Positions 43,495 through 51,059 of a stretch of DNA of 64,000 nucleotides are shown here, piece by piece. A model generated the notes under the pieces. That model saw only the letters and a list, made by a program, of their open reading frames with translations. It searched no databases and was not told the origin of the DNA. The position numbers were made by a program, and so were the translations under genes. Source of the stretch: Thermoplasmata archaeon (GTDB taxonomy: Archaea > Thermoplasmatota > Thermoplasmata > Lutacidiplasmatales > UBA184). Location of the stretch: assembly GCA_021828195.1 (NCBI GenBank), contig JAKASQ010000001.1, positions 468,335 to 532,334 of the forward strand. The letters are read 5' to 3'. How positions within the stretch are numbered: the stretch's first letter is position 1; every line of letters begins with the position of its first letter.

Positions 43495-44808
43495 AGGCAC
43501 CGGAATCGGGGTTCCGGTAGGTACCGGCCCAATCAAGAAATCCGGCACGATCCCATGCTCGAAAATCTCGTGGATCAGCACCGTCAGGTTGTAGGCGAGG
43601 ACCTTGGCGAGGAGTTCGTTCGTCTGCGCCGTCGGGGTCCGGGATCGCAGCGTCTCCCCGAACTTGCGCTTAAGCGCGCTGAATACGGACTCTACGTTGG
43701 AGCGCGCGTGGTACTTGGCCTCGAATTCGTCACGGTGTAGCTGAAAGAAGTAGAACGCCTTGCGCCAGAGAATTGAGTGAGCCTTGCCCTCGCCGACAGC
43801 CTGCCCCCGGGTTGACACGCGGGCCCGGGCGTTGGACTTGAATGGGACGAACAAGTCGAATCCGATCTCCTCGGCGAGGGCGTAGTTGGAGCGAGCCGAG
43901 TACGCCTTGTCGGCGTAGACCTCCTTGAGCGGGAAGCCGGCGTCGGCCGCCTCTCGAATCAAAGGCTCGAATTGAGGGTTGTCCGCCCCATCCTTTTCGG
44001 TGACGATGGCCCGGATGATCACATGGGTTTTCGTCCCGGCGAGTGCGTGCGCCTTGAGCCACACGTGCTCGCGACCGTCCCCGTGTTTCTCTCCCATCCA
44101 CGCACCGAAGGAGGTCGTGCGGATGCCGGTCGAGTCCGGGGCGAACCCGGCTTCGAGGGCGGCGAGAGGGAGGGCCGACCGCGTGATCAGGTCCTTGAGG
44201 ATCGGAGTGAGCTCAGGTCGGTTCATCGCCTCGGACGACAGCGTATAGTGCGGAGCCTTCGGAAGTTGCCCACGTTCGACCGCGAACCCGAAGAGACTGC
44301 GAGCGCGACGGCAGGAGAGTTGGGAATAGACCTTCTGGACCACGCAGAAGAGTTGGTCGGCCAAGGGGATAGGGTGACGGCCGGCGCGGGTCGGCTCGCG
44401 TTCGGGCTCCGACACGCTCGCCACGAGGTCCCGGAGGAGCACGTCGAACAACCGAACCTCCTCGGTCTGGCCCTTGTCGTACGCGGCCCACGCCTGTTGA
44501 TAGGTGATGGGGACGCGTTCGCTCCGAATCTCTCCCGTGGGTAGAACGGTCTGCTTCTCAAGGTAGAACCGCACCGAAGCCGCGTGTTTGCATGGCAGGC
44601 TCCGCTTGGCGAAGTCGGGGCAGTTACACTCGACGCGCCCGGCTCCCAAAGAGACTCGGTACATACCGGGTCCACTCTGCGACTTCACGAGGAAGAGGCC
44701 GTCCTTGACCTCCTCCACCGCCCCCGGGATCTCGGCGATCTGCCGCCCCTTCTCGCTCCTCTCGGCGTCCACCTGAATCGCACCCATCGTTTCCGCCAGC
44801 GCCGTCAT
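43471..44808 (-). CDS. Transposase: SWIM zinc finger plus DDE domain
   Basis: A 445-residue transposase. The SWIM finger is C-x-C-x9-C-x-H at residues 61-75 (VECNCPDFAKRSLPCKHAA), probably for DNA end binding. The DDE triad is Asp225 in APDSTGIRT, Asp300 in EVYADKAYSARSN and Glu373 in NVESVFSALKRKFG, an IS4/IS5-superfamily layout. I start at ATG 44808 because GGGGGGAGGAAGG lies eight bases upstream and an A/T-rich promoter region follows; the open frame continues further but across that promoter. It lies against the left end of the 12.2-kb element and is its only intact transposase. Nine-base duplications are known in this superfamily. Confidence 0.85.
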   Translation of the reverse strand: MTALAETMGAIQVDAERSEKGRQIAEIPGAVEEVKDGLFLVKSQSGPGMYRVSLGAGRVECNCPDFAKRSLPCKHAASVRFYLEKQTVLPTGEIRSERVPITYQQAWAAYDKGQTEEVRLFDVLLRDLVASVSEPEREPTRAGRHPIPLADQLFCVVQKVYSQLSCRRARSLFGFAVERGQLPKAPHYTLSSEAMNRPELTPILKDLITRSALPLAALEAGFAPDSTGIRTTSFGAWMGEKHGDGREHVWLKAHALAGTKTHVIIRAIVTEKDGADNPQFEPLIREAADAGFPLKEVYADKAYSARSNYALAEEIGFDLFVPFKSNARARVSTRGQAVGEGKAHSILWRKAFYFFQLHRDEFEAKYHARSNVESVFSALKRKFGETLRSRTPTAQTNELLAKVLAYNLTVLIHEIFEHGIVPDFLIGPVPTGTPIPVPVGESNGL

Positions 44809-44844
44809 CTGTTCCTTCCTCCCCCCGTAGACTACATGTAACCT

Positions 44845-44909
44845 ATAATCTCGGTAGTACTTAAGTGCGTTGCCTACGAGGGTGTCCACCAATAGGCTAT
44901 AGTTATGTA
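44845..44909. promoter_or_regulatory. Divergent promoter region of transposase and AbrB-like gene
   Basis: This is the most A/T-rich stretch nearby. On the minus strand GATTATAGG at about 44845-44853 fits the transposase start at 44808; on the plus strand GGCTATAGTTATG at about 44896-44908 fits the AbrB-like ATG at 44942. Confidence 0.5.
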
Positions 44910-44941
44910 GTCGTTCGGCCGTGAGGCTAATCGGAGAATCC

Positions 44942-45148
44942 ATGCCTGGAACCTTCAGATCGCCGATATTGCTCGCCCGTGAAGGCTCACCCTCGGTCAG
45001 AGTGACGATCCCGGAGGGCATCGCTACGGCACTCGAAGCGAAGCCGGGTGGAGTCCTCCTCTGGACTTTGGACCTCAAGGCCGGCAGTGTGACGGTCTCG
45101 GTGGAACCGCCCCAACAGGGTGGGGCAAAGTCGTCTAGACGGCGCTGA
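44942..45148 (+). CDS. AbrB/SpoVT-like DNA-binding protein
   Basis: A 68-residue protein whose centre reads SPSVRVTIPEGIATALEAKPGGVLLWTLD, the swapped-hairpin AbrB pattern (V-T-I-P-x-G-I-x-x-A-L-x-x-K-P-G). The tail PPQQGGAKSSRRR is basic. Start ATG 44942 with GGAG six bases upstream; GTG 44921 is an alternative. It is divergent from the transposase and shares its promoter region, so it may repress transposition or the element's genes; no toxin partner is adjacent. A strong hairpin terminator follows directly. Confidence 0.7.
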   Translation: MPGTFRSPILLAREGSPSVRVTIPEGIATALEAKPGGVLLWTLDLKAGSVTVSVEPPQQGGAKSSRRR

Positions 45149-45174
45149 GAAGAGGGCATGAAGCGCCCTCTTCT
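45148..45174 (+). terminator. Hairpin terminator after the AbrB-like gene
   Basis: Perfect 10-bp stem AGAAGAGGGC (45148-45157) with GCCCTCTTCT (45165-45174), 7-base loop, followed by TCTGTT. It overlaps the stop codon and separates this gene from the convergent CRISPR transcript. Confidence 0.65.
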
Positions 45175-45205
45175 TCTGTTGAGGAACTCTTCATCATGAA
45201 ATGAT

Positions 45206-45341
45206 CTATAGGCCACCTGTTTCTCGGAGCTCCGGGCCGACCTTCTTCTGTTTCAAGGCGTCCAGGACAGCCTTGGCTTCCTCGATTACCGCGTCCTCCG
45301 GAACGATCCGCTCGCTTGGGAACGGGCCGACTTTCGCTTTC
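45206..45341 (-). pseudogene. Possible gene remnant at the leader-distal end of the array
   Basis: Beyond the last repeat, the minus strand has a clean coding-looking stretch ending KAVLDALKQKKVGPELRETGGL and a stop at 45206. Upstream it runs into the CRISPR repeats without a start codon outside them. It may be the 3' end of a gene cut by the array or by earlier rearrangement. No family recognised; it could be a chance frame. Confidence 0.3.
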
Positions 45342-46285
45342 CGGTACACCCCCACGTGCGTGGGGAATAGCTGGCGCAGCACGACCATCGCCGCCTCGAT
45401 CTCAGTACACCCCCACGTGCGTGGGGAATAGGCGCTGGCGTACGACTCCGGCAACGGGTACATCGGTACACCCCCACGTGCGTGGGGAATAGACCGACTC
45501 GGTGGGAGTCGCGACCTCCTACAGCGGTACACCCCCACGTGCGTGGGGAATAGCTGAGCGATCCCACGCTCCTCGTCTTGGAGTTCGGTACACCCCCACG
45601 TGCGTGGGGAATAGATGGCGAATGCGGGGAGCGTCGTGGCGCTGGTCGGTACACCCCCACGTGCGTGGGGAATAGCCGACCGCGTGATGCTCGGTACCGG
45701 CGCGCATCGGTACACCCCCACGTGCGTGGGGAATAGCACGATCACCTACGCGTGGACCGTCGACGGCTCGGTACACCCCCACGTGCGTGGGGAATAGGCA
45801 AAGACGTGGCAAGGTTGGGTCTCTCCCTTCGGTACACCCCCACGTGCGTGGGGAATAGACCAGGTCACGGTCTACCCCGAGAACCCGACGCGGTACACCC
45901 CCACGTGCGTGGGGAATAGGGCGGGAGTTCCGGTAGTCTCCTCTGCACTCCCGGTACACCCCCACGTGCGTGGGGAATAGCATATCGCCCACTTGCCGTT
46001 GGCGATGTCCTCCGGTACACCCCCACGTGCGTGGGGAATAGGGGATGGCCGCGATGGCCGCCAAGCACCCCGACGGTACACCCCCACGTGCGTGGGGAAT
46101 AGCTGCTCTACCACGGAGAGGTTCAGAGCTTCTACGGTACACCCCCACGTGCGTGGGGAATAGGGCCTCGACCCGTTCGTTCCCGGCCTTGTGTACGGTA
46201 CACCCCCACGTGCGTGGGGAATAGCCGCTGTCCGCCATCGAGTACGCCTCCCTGATCGGTACACCCCCACGTGCGTGGGGAATAG
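45342..46285 (-). CRISPR. Type I-E CRISPR array, 16 repeats and 15 spacers
   Basis: Repeats are 29 bases and start every 61 bases from 45342 to 46257; all 15 spacers are 32 bases, the I-E standard. In transcript orientation (minus strand) the repeat starts CTATTCCCC, has a stem CCCCACG-CA-CGTGGGG for Cas6e, and ends GTGTACCG. Fifteen repeats look identical; the one at 45403-45431 has a single change (next-to-last base), near the old end. The leader-proximal end is at 46285, beside cas2. Uniform repeats and spacer lengths suggest an active or recently active array. Confidence 0.97.
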
Positions 46286-46313
46286 ACTAAACTCAGTAAA
46301 CACCGGCGCATTC
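46286..46313 (-). promoter_or_regulatory. Very short leader between cas2 and the array
   Basis: Only 28 bases, moderately A/T-rich (contains ACTAAACTCAGTAAAC on the plus strand), separate the cas2 stop from the first repeat. Any integration or promoter signal must lie here or within cas2. The array may be transcribed as the tail of the cas operon. Confidence 0.5.
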
Positions 46314-46613
46314 CTAAGTGTTGCCGTTGGAGAGCTTCTCCTTTGGCTCGTAGATTAGCGGGACCCCATCGAAGTCTCGGAACATCTTTCGCATCCGACC
46401 TATCTGCCTCCATTGGAAGCCGCAGGGGGCGCTGGCAGTCCATAGCATTGTGGCTCCTCCCTTCCCCACGCCCTTTTCAATCCTCACCCAAAGCTCCTCC
46501 CGAACGCGGGCTGTCGGACTGCCCACGAAGACTCCCGCTTTCGGCTCGAGCAGCCATCGAGACAGCGCGCCCTTCAAGCTCGTCGGGACTCTCTCCAAGA
46601 AAATCACCAACAC
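46314..46613 (-). CDS. cas2: CRISPR-associated endonuclease Cas2 (type I-E)
   Basis: A 99-residue Cas2e. The start is GTG at 46613, giving MLVIFLERVPTSLKGALSRWLLEPKAGVFVGSPTARVREELW, which aligns closely with E. coli Cas2 ([26 protein letters not shown]). It forms the Cas1-Cas2 integrase that adds new spacers. It overlaps the 3' part of cas1 by 137 bases in another frame, more than usual for this gene pair. The stop is 28 bases from the array. Confidence 0.9.
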   Translation of the reverse strand: MLVIFLERVPTSLKGALSRWLLEPKAGVFVGSPTARVREELWVRIEKGVGKGGATMLWTASAPCGFQWRQIGRMRKMFRDFDGVPLIYEPKEKLSNGNT

Positions 46614-47427
46614 CGAAGACCTCCTCGATGTCCGGAAGGATCCGCCGAATCAACTGCTTTTCGCGGAGGATGTCCCGGCAGACGCGACGGACTTGTATCT
46701 CAAGGTCCTCAGGCGGAGCCGCCCCGAACCGAAATGCGATGGGGAGTGCCACCTCGGTCTTGTAGAGGTCCGCCACGTCATAGACGAAACTGAGCATCCG
46801 GCCACGATGCACGAATCCGAGGGCGGGAGAAAGCCCGACGGAGACGATGGCCGCGTGGCAGACTCCGTAGAGGCACGCATTGGCCGTCGAAAGCGCACGG
46901 TTGAGGGGGCCGCCGGCGTCCCAAGCGTCTTGGTCGTACGCTCTGCCCTGCCACGGTACGTGGAACTCCTCTGCGAGTCTCCGATAGCTTTGTCGGACGC
47001 GGATGCCCTCCATTCCCCGCAGTTGCTCCATCGTGATCTCGGGGGGAAGGGGATTCGAGAATCGCTTCTGGTACATCCTTCGGGCGACACCCAAGCGAGC
47101 CAGCTCGTCCGTTGCAAGCCTCGCCTGAATCTGGATGCGTCGTGAACTGAACGTGGCCCCAGTGCTGTGGGCGTAGAGCCGGACTCCTTGCTCCCCCACC
47201 CAAGCGACCAGGCAGCTGTTGTCGGCGAGTGCGCGCATCGCCGCATGGGAAATGACGGTCCCCGGCCCAAGCATCAGGAGTGCCAGCTGGTCGACAGGTA
47301 TCCGCGTGACTCCATCTTTATCGTGCGCGCAAAGGCCGTCCGCATCTTGGTCCACCTTGCAGTGTTCCAAGTAGAGATGGCTCCAACGGTCCTCGAAGCG
47401 CGGCACTTCATGGAGCCGCCGGGGCAC
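46477..47427 (-). CDS. cas1: CRISPR-associated endonuclease Cas1 (type I-E)
   Basis: The 316-residue spacer integrase. The beta-domain shows LALLMLGPGTVISHAAMRALADNSCLVAWVGEQGVRLYA, matching Cas1e. Metal ligands are Glu140 in LRGMEGIR, His207 in GFVHRGR, and Asp217/Asp220 in SFVYDVADLYK. All are intact. The last ~35 residues (ESPDELEGRAVS...) are an extra tail that overlaps cas2. The start lies one base after the cas6e stop. Confidence 0.95.
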   Translation of the reverse strand: MPRRLHEVPRFEDRWSHLYLEHCKVDQDADGLCAHDKDGVTRIPVDQLALLMLGPGTVISHAAMRALADNSCLVAWVGEQGVRLYAHSTGATFSSRRIQIQARLATDELARLGVARRMYQKRFSNPLPPEITMEQLRGMEGIRVRQSYRRLAEEFHVPWQGRAYDQDAWDAGGPLNRALSTANACLYGVCHAAIVSVGLSPALGFVHRGRMLSFVYDVADLYKTEVALPIAFRFGAAPPEDLEIQVRRVCRDILREKQLIRRILPDIEEVFGVGDFLGESPDELEGRAVSMAARAESGSLRGQSDSPRSGGALGED

Positions 47428-47428
47428 T

Positions 47429-48196
47429 CTAACCTCCTGGAATGGGCCTCACGGAGACCAGCCCGAAGCCGAACGCCTTGCCCGGACCAATGCCGTGTAT
47501 GAAGGCGTGGCGGAAAGACTGTGGGTCGGTCACCTCAAGGATGCCGTCGTACTGAGCCGAACGCAAGCGAGTCCCTGTTCCCTCCCCGTTCTTCGCCACA
47601 TACAGGTAACCGGGCTGCACGTTGTACAATCGGACGACCCGAAATCCCGCGTCTCCAGCGCGGCGCATGAGCCAGTCCTGGAGCATTCCCCTTGGCACCG
47701 GGACGCGTTTGCCTTTCCCCTTCAAGTTCTTCCAGAGTTCCGGATTGATGAGTTTCCCATCGGGTCCGAGGGAAGCCTCGCGCAGCCGTTTCGTCGGATT
47801 CGCGAGCAGGCGGAATCTCCAGGCCTGCCCCGCTTCGAACAATGGGTCGTAGGGCTGTACCTGAGGAGGGGCAGCGAGAAGGTACCCTGCGTTCTGAAAG
47901 GCATACTCCCAGTCTGGCCGTGTAGCCGACTGGACCAAAATCAACGCACGGTTTCCAGGCTGAGGGTCAACACGGAAAAGGAACGCCTGCAATTCGGAAC
48001 GGGGGCCGTGGACATGCGTGAAGCTCCCCGGAGAGTAAGGCTTCAGGAACGCGGGATCGTCGGCTTTCGCAGCAAGAGAGGGAAAGGCCATGCAGAGCCG
48101 CTGATGGACCCGGTACCGGTTACGGAGCCACAACCGCCCAGGCCGAGGGCGGTCGGGGTTGTCCCCCAGGTCTACCAAGAGGGAGGAGAGATGCAC
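47429..48196 (-). CDS. cas6e: CRISPR RNA endonuclease Cas6e
   Basis: A 255-residue crRNA processing nuclease. I start at GTG 48196 (VHLSSLLVDLGDNPDRP, the normal beta-strand N-terminus), 11 bases after the cas5 stop, with AGGATAGGGGGG upstream; the frame is open further into cas5. The YRVHQRLCMAFP segment holds the likely catalytic His, and the C-terminal Gly-rich loop is HGIGPGKAFGFGL. It cuts the repeat hairpin CCCCACG/CGTGGGG and stays bound to the crRNA in Cascade. Confidence 0.92.
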   Translation of the reverse strand: MHLSSLLVDLGDNPDRPRPGRLWLRNRYRVHQRLCMAFPSLAAKADDPAFLKPYSPGSFTHVHGPRSELQAFLFRVDPQPGNRALILVQSATRPDWEYAFQNAGYLLAAPPQVQPYDPLFEAGQAWRFRLLANPTKRLREASLGPDGKLINPELWKNLKGKGKRVPVPRGMLQDWLMRRAGDAGFRVVRLYNVQPGYLYVAKNGEGTGTRLRSAQYDGILEVTDPQSFRHAFIHGIGPGKAFGFGLVSVRPIPGG

Positions 48197-48207
48197 TCGT
48201 GTCCCCC

Positions 48208-49299
48208 CTATCCTTCCGACAGCCGCCGTCGACGGTTCTCCACAGAGCGGAAGCTCACAATTTCCGCCCGCTTGGCGAGGATCTTCCCGCGCCATTTCGG
48301 GTCCTCCGGGTTGATCCGGTCGATCCCCATGCCGTGGCCGTACTCGACCATGGTCGCAGCATCATGGCAGAGACGACACATGGAGCGCAGGTCATCCAGC
48401 AGCTCGTCCCCTCCCGCCCGACGATAGGTGATGTGCTGGACGGTACCGGCCGGCGATTTGCACAGGACACAGAGCTCGCGGTCGGTCTGGAGACGCTCCT
48501 TGCGCCGTTGGCGGAACCGTCCGTTGGCGTAGTCAGCCCGCGGACGAGGTGGCGCCGTGGTCGCGCTCTGCCCTGGTTCCTTCGCGATGCTCACGCCACC
48601 GGTCGGTGCGACCTTCAGCTCGCGCCGGACGACGAAGCGAGGCCGGTGGACCGGCGGCTCGAAGCTCACCGGCACATCGTAAGAGACCCGCTCTCCGGTG
48701 GGGGCCCTGGGCAGTCCATCGGACGGGTGCCAGTCGAGCAGACACGTCAACAATTCTGGGGGCAGGTCCCCCTTCAAACGAGGACGCCAAGGGACCGAGG
48801 CAAGGGCGGAGATCACGTCGGGGTGATCCGTCGCGGGACGCTCCAAGATAGGGGACGAGGGGGGACAGGATTTCCTCCCGAGGTACGGGACCCAACAAGG
48901 CTCACGCAGCGCCCGTTCGAGTTCGGCCACCAAGGTCGACTCTCCCTGTAGAGCGACGAGGAAACTCGCATCGCAGAGGTACTCCCTTCTCGAGAGGAGC
49001 GGCCCCTCCTTCCCCGTTGAATCGGCGGTCCGCAACCTGCTCCCGGCCCCGACGGTCTGATAGTCCCACCAACGGACCCCGGGACGGTCGATGCGGACCC
49101 CCATCCGAAGGGACCCCAGTCGGTCGAGCCACCCCTCCGCGCACCGGCGTCGCTCGATACCGAGCGCGGCGCACAGCAGGCCAAACACTCCCGACTTCGT
49201 CGGGGCCTCCGAGGTTCGGCGGACCACGAACCTCGATTGCTGGTCCCCCCACGATTGTAAGGGACCTTCAAGCCGGAGGAAGAACGTGTTCGCGCACAT
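48208..49299 (-). CDS. cas5e-hnh: Cas5e fused to a C-terminal HNH nuclease domain
   Basis: A 363-residue fusion. Residues 1-235 are Cas5e: FFLRLEGPLQSWG, GLLCAALGIERRR, WWDYQTVGAGSR, SRREYLCDASFLVAL and PCWVPYLGRKSCP match E. coli CasD motif for motif. After a Pro-rich linker (about 236-260), residues 265-345 form a zinc-type HNH domain: Cys277-x2-Cys280, His289 in VQHITYRR, LLDDLRSMCRLCHDAA with Cys308-x2-Cys311 and His312, then GMGIDRINPEDPKWRGKI. The middle N of HNH is Asp here. With cas3 absent, this domain is the obvious candidate for DNA cleavage by Cascade. Confidence 0.93.
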   Translation of the reverse strand: MCANTFFLRLEGPLQSWGDQQSRFVVRRTSEAPTKSGVFGLLCAALGIERRRCAEGWLDRLGSLRMGVRIDRPGVRWWDYQTVGAGSRLRTADSTGKEGPLLSRREYLCDASFLVALQGESTLVAELERALREPCWVPYLGRKSCPPSSPILERPATDHPDVISALASVPWRPRLKGDLPPELLTCLLDWHPSDGLPRAPTGERVSYDVPVSFEPPVHRPRFVVRRELKVAPTGGVSIAKEPGQSATTAPPRPRADYANGRFRQRRKERLQTDRELCVLCKSPAGTVQHITYRRAGGDELLDDLRSMCRLCHDAATMVEYGHGMGIDRINPEDPKWRGKILAKRAEIVSFRSVENRRRRLSEG

Positions 49300-49317
49300 G
49301 GTGGTGCTCGTCGGCCT

Positions 49318-50550
49318 TTACCTTGCCGCGCCTGCGACCGGGCGGGGTAAGCTCCCGACCGCTTGCTTGGCGAAAGCGATGAGTTCGTCGAGCGACCTAA
49401 CCTCCTTCGTGGCCAAGGCGAGGGCAGGCTTCGACCCCGATGGCGGGACCTCCAATCGGTAGCGGCCGTTCGGGGAGAACCAGCATCTGGCGCTCGGTGC
49501 GCCATACCCGGTGTCCAGGTCGTATACGTACTGGGACAACTGGGCGACGCTCTGCTCGACAATGTCGCGTTCCCCCGGTACAACAGGTCTCGCGAAGGCG
49601 TTGGCATAGCTGAGAGGGGTTTCGCGCATCTCCACGAGGATGCCGTCCGGCGGATTGTGTGCCGCGAAACTGTTCTGCTTGCCCGTCGGGGTGACCAGCG
49701 TCGCCGCTTGTACAAACGCCGCCACGACTTCTTGGGCGACCGCCTCGGCGTTCGCAATGCCCTCGAGGTTTCCGACGAGCGTCCCCCAGTCGATGGAGAA
49801 GTACTTGTAGAAGCAAGCAGAAGCGAAGGCGGCCTCGCCCACGTAGCCCGCCCCCGCGTCATCCCCGTGGACATCGTCGCGGGCGGTATAGTAGTCAGTC
49901 TCAGGGCGGGCCTCGTGCGTGGAGATGGCGTGCGCTACTTGCGCTGAGGCCTCCACAGTCTTCCGCTCCTGATGCTGCTGCCAGACCTTATTGAAGACCT
50001 TCCTGACCTCCTTTCCATTCCAGTCATTCCCTCCGGGCGTTTTGGGCTCAAGCATTCGCCCGAAGAGGGCCATGTCAGGGGCCAGAGTGCCGCCGGCGAT
50101 TTCTGCGGCGAATCCCTGTGCTAGCTCGCCGTCCGCTCTTGCGTCCCCCTCCTTGAGGGACTTGGCCATCGCGACAATCGCGGCCCGGGTTGTGAAAATG
50201 AGCATCTTGCTCCGCTTGCCCTCTTCGGCGGCCTCTTCCTCCGAAGCCTCGCTCTTGCCACCGTTCGGCGCGAACCCGCACATTCCTATGACGCGCTCGG
50301 CCCTGGCTTCGAGCTCGGGATCCCCTTCCGCGATCAACTTCGCCAGCTGGCGCGTCCGCACACCACGGGGAAGAGACCCGAGCTCATCGAACTGAGGACT
50401 CATGCGGATGCTCCGCTTCAGGCACTGGCTCGAGATTCGCGAACGCAAGACCCCGCCGAAGAAGCAGGTCTTGGGGACCCCGAGATCGTCGCGGTTCAGG
50501 TTCGCAGGGCTGTGGTTCTGGATCATGTGGATTCCAATCAGTTTCGCCAT
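49318..50550 (-). CDS. cas7e: Cascade backbone protein Cas7e (Cse4/CasC)
   Basis: A 410-residue RAMP subunit that polymerises along the crRNA. Start ATG 50550 (MAKLIGIHMIQNHSPANLNRDDLGVPKTCFFGGVLRSRISSQCLKRSIR), five bases after the cse2 stop; the N-terminus matches Cas7e almost exactly, whereas the longer frame runs into cse2. A mid-protein segment with YYTARDD and AFASACFYKYFSIDW is also typical. It is somewhat longer than E. coli Cas7e (363), with insertions in the thumb region. Confidence 0.95.
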   Translation of the reverse strand: MAKLIGIHMIQNHSPANLNRDDLGVPKTCFFGGVLRSRISSQCLKRSIRMSPQFDELGSLPRGVRTRQLAKLIAEGDPELEARAERVIGMCGFAPNGGKSEASEEEAAEEGKRSKMLIFTTRAAIVAMAKSLKEGDARADGELAQGFAAEIAGGTLAPDMALFGRMLEPKTPGGNDWNGKEVRKVFNKVWQQHQERKTVEASAQVAHAISTHEARPETDYYTARDDVHGDDAGAGYVGEAAFASACFYKYFSIDWGTLVGNLEGIANAEAVAQEVVAAFVQAATLVTPTGKQNSFAAHNPPDGILVEMRETPLSYANAFARPVVPGERDIVEQSVAQLSQYVYDLDTGYGAPSARCWFSPNGRYRLEVPPSGSKPALALATKEVRSLDELIAFAKQAVGSLPRPVAGAAR

Positions 50551-50555
50551 CTCCT

Positions 50556-51059
50556 TCACTCCGTACTCGTTTCGTTTTGGTCGAGGAACTCCTTCACCCA
50601 TCGCTCGCGCGTACTTGCCCTTCGCCATCTGGAGAGGTCATTGGTCAGCGCGACCCAGTCTAGCGCGCTCTGCCGCGATGCAATCGCACGCAGCGCCCAG
50701 CGCAACGATGGCTCGATGTCGCTGAGCGAGGAGGTCACCAGCCGGTCGAAGCGTTCCTGGAACGATTTCGCCGCCCGAGGCTCCTTGGGCTGCGCATGGC
50801 ACAGCTGGATCGCCATCTTTCGGCCGGGGTGGTGGGCCAGCGGGACCTTGGCGTAGAGCTTGGCGACCAGCCAAGCCGCCTCGCGACGCGGCGCCTGCGG
50901 GCTCCTTTCCCTCAGGGGCCACCACAGGCTCGTGAAGAGGTCGAAACCGACCACGGACCTATCGAGCGGCAGCCCGGCGTGGGCGCGGAGCACCTCAAGG
51001 TCTCCGGGCCCGAGTTCGGTAAGGGAGGCGACGTACTCTTCCGTGGGGCTGGGGCTCAT
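50556..51059 (-). CDS. cse2: Cascade small subunit Cse2/Cas11e
   Basis: A 167-residue, mostly helical protein between cas8e and cas7e, where Cse2 always lies in type I-E. Visible are FDLFTSLWWPLRERSPQAPRREAAWLVAKLYA and a basic helix RFDRLVTSSLSDIEPSLRWALRAIASRQSALDWVALTNDLSRWRR, similar to the Cse2 WxxLxxDLxxW pattern near the end. It stabilises the R-loop in Cascade. The start overlaps the cas8e stop (ATGA). Confidence 0.88.
   Translation of the reverse strand: MSPSPTEEYVASLTELGPGDLEVLRAHAGLPLDRSVVGFDLFTSLWWPLRERSPQAPRREAAWLVAKLYAKVPLAHHPGRKMAIQLCHAQPKEPRAAKSFQERFDRLVTSSLSDIEPSLRWALRAIASRQSALDWVALTNDLSRWRRASTRERWVKEFLDQNETSTE

Noticed and set aside
43471..45216. The SWIM transposase as a stand-alone short IS next to the CRISPR locus
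   Set aside because: No copy of the terminal repeat or of the GTAGGAGAAT motif is found between 44.8 and 45.35 kb; the only partner end is at 55644, and the 9-bp duplications match those outer ends.
44809..45216. N-terminal extension of the transposase up to 45216
   Set aside because: The extra 136 codons cross the divergent promoter and the AbrB-like gene on the other strand; ATG 44808 has a strong ribosome binding site.
45206..46303. Minus-strand open frames with repeating PHARGGVP / FPTHVGVYR / YSPRTWGCT units
   Set aside because: They are translations of the CRISPR repeat in three frames; the 61-base period is explained by 29-base repeats and 32-base spacers.
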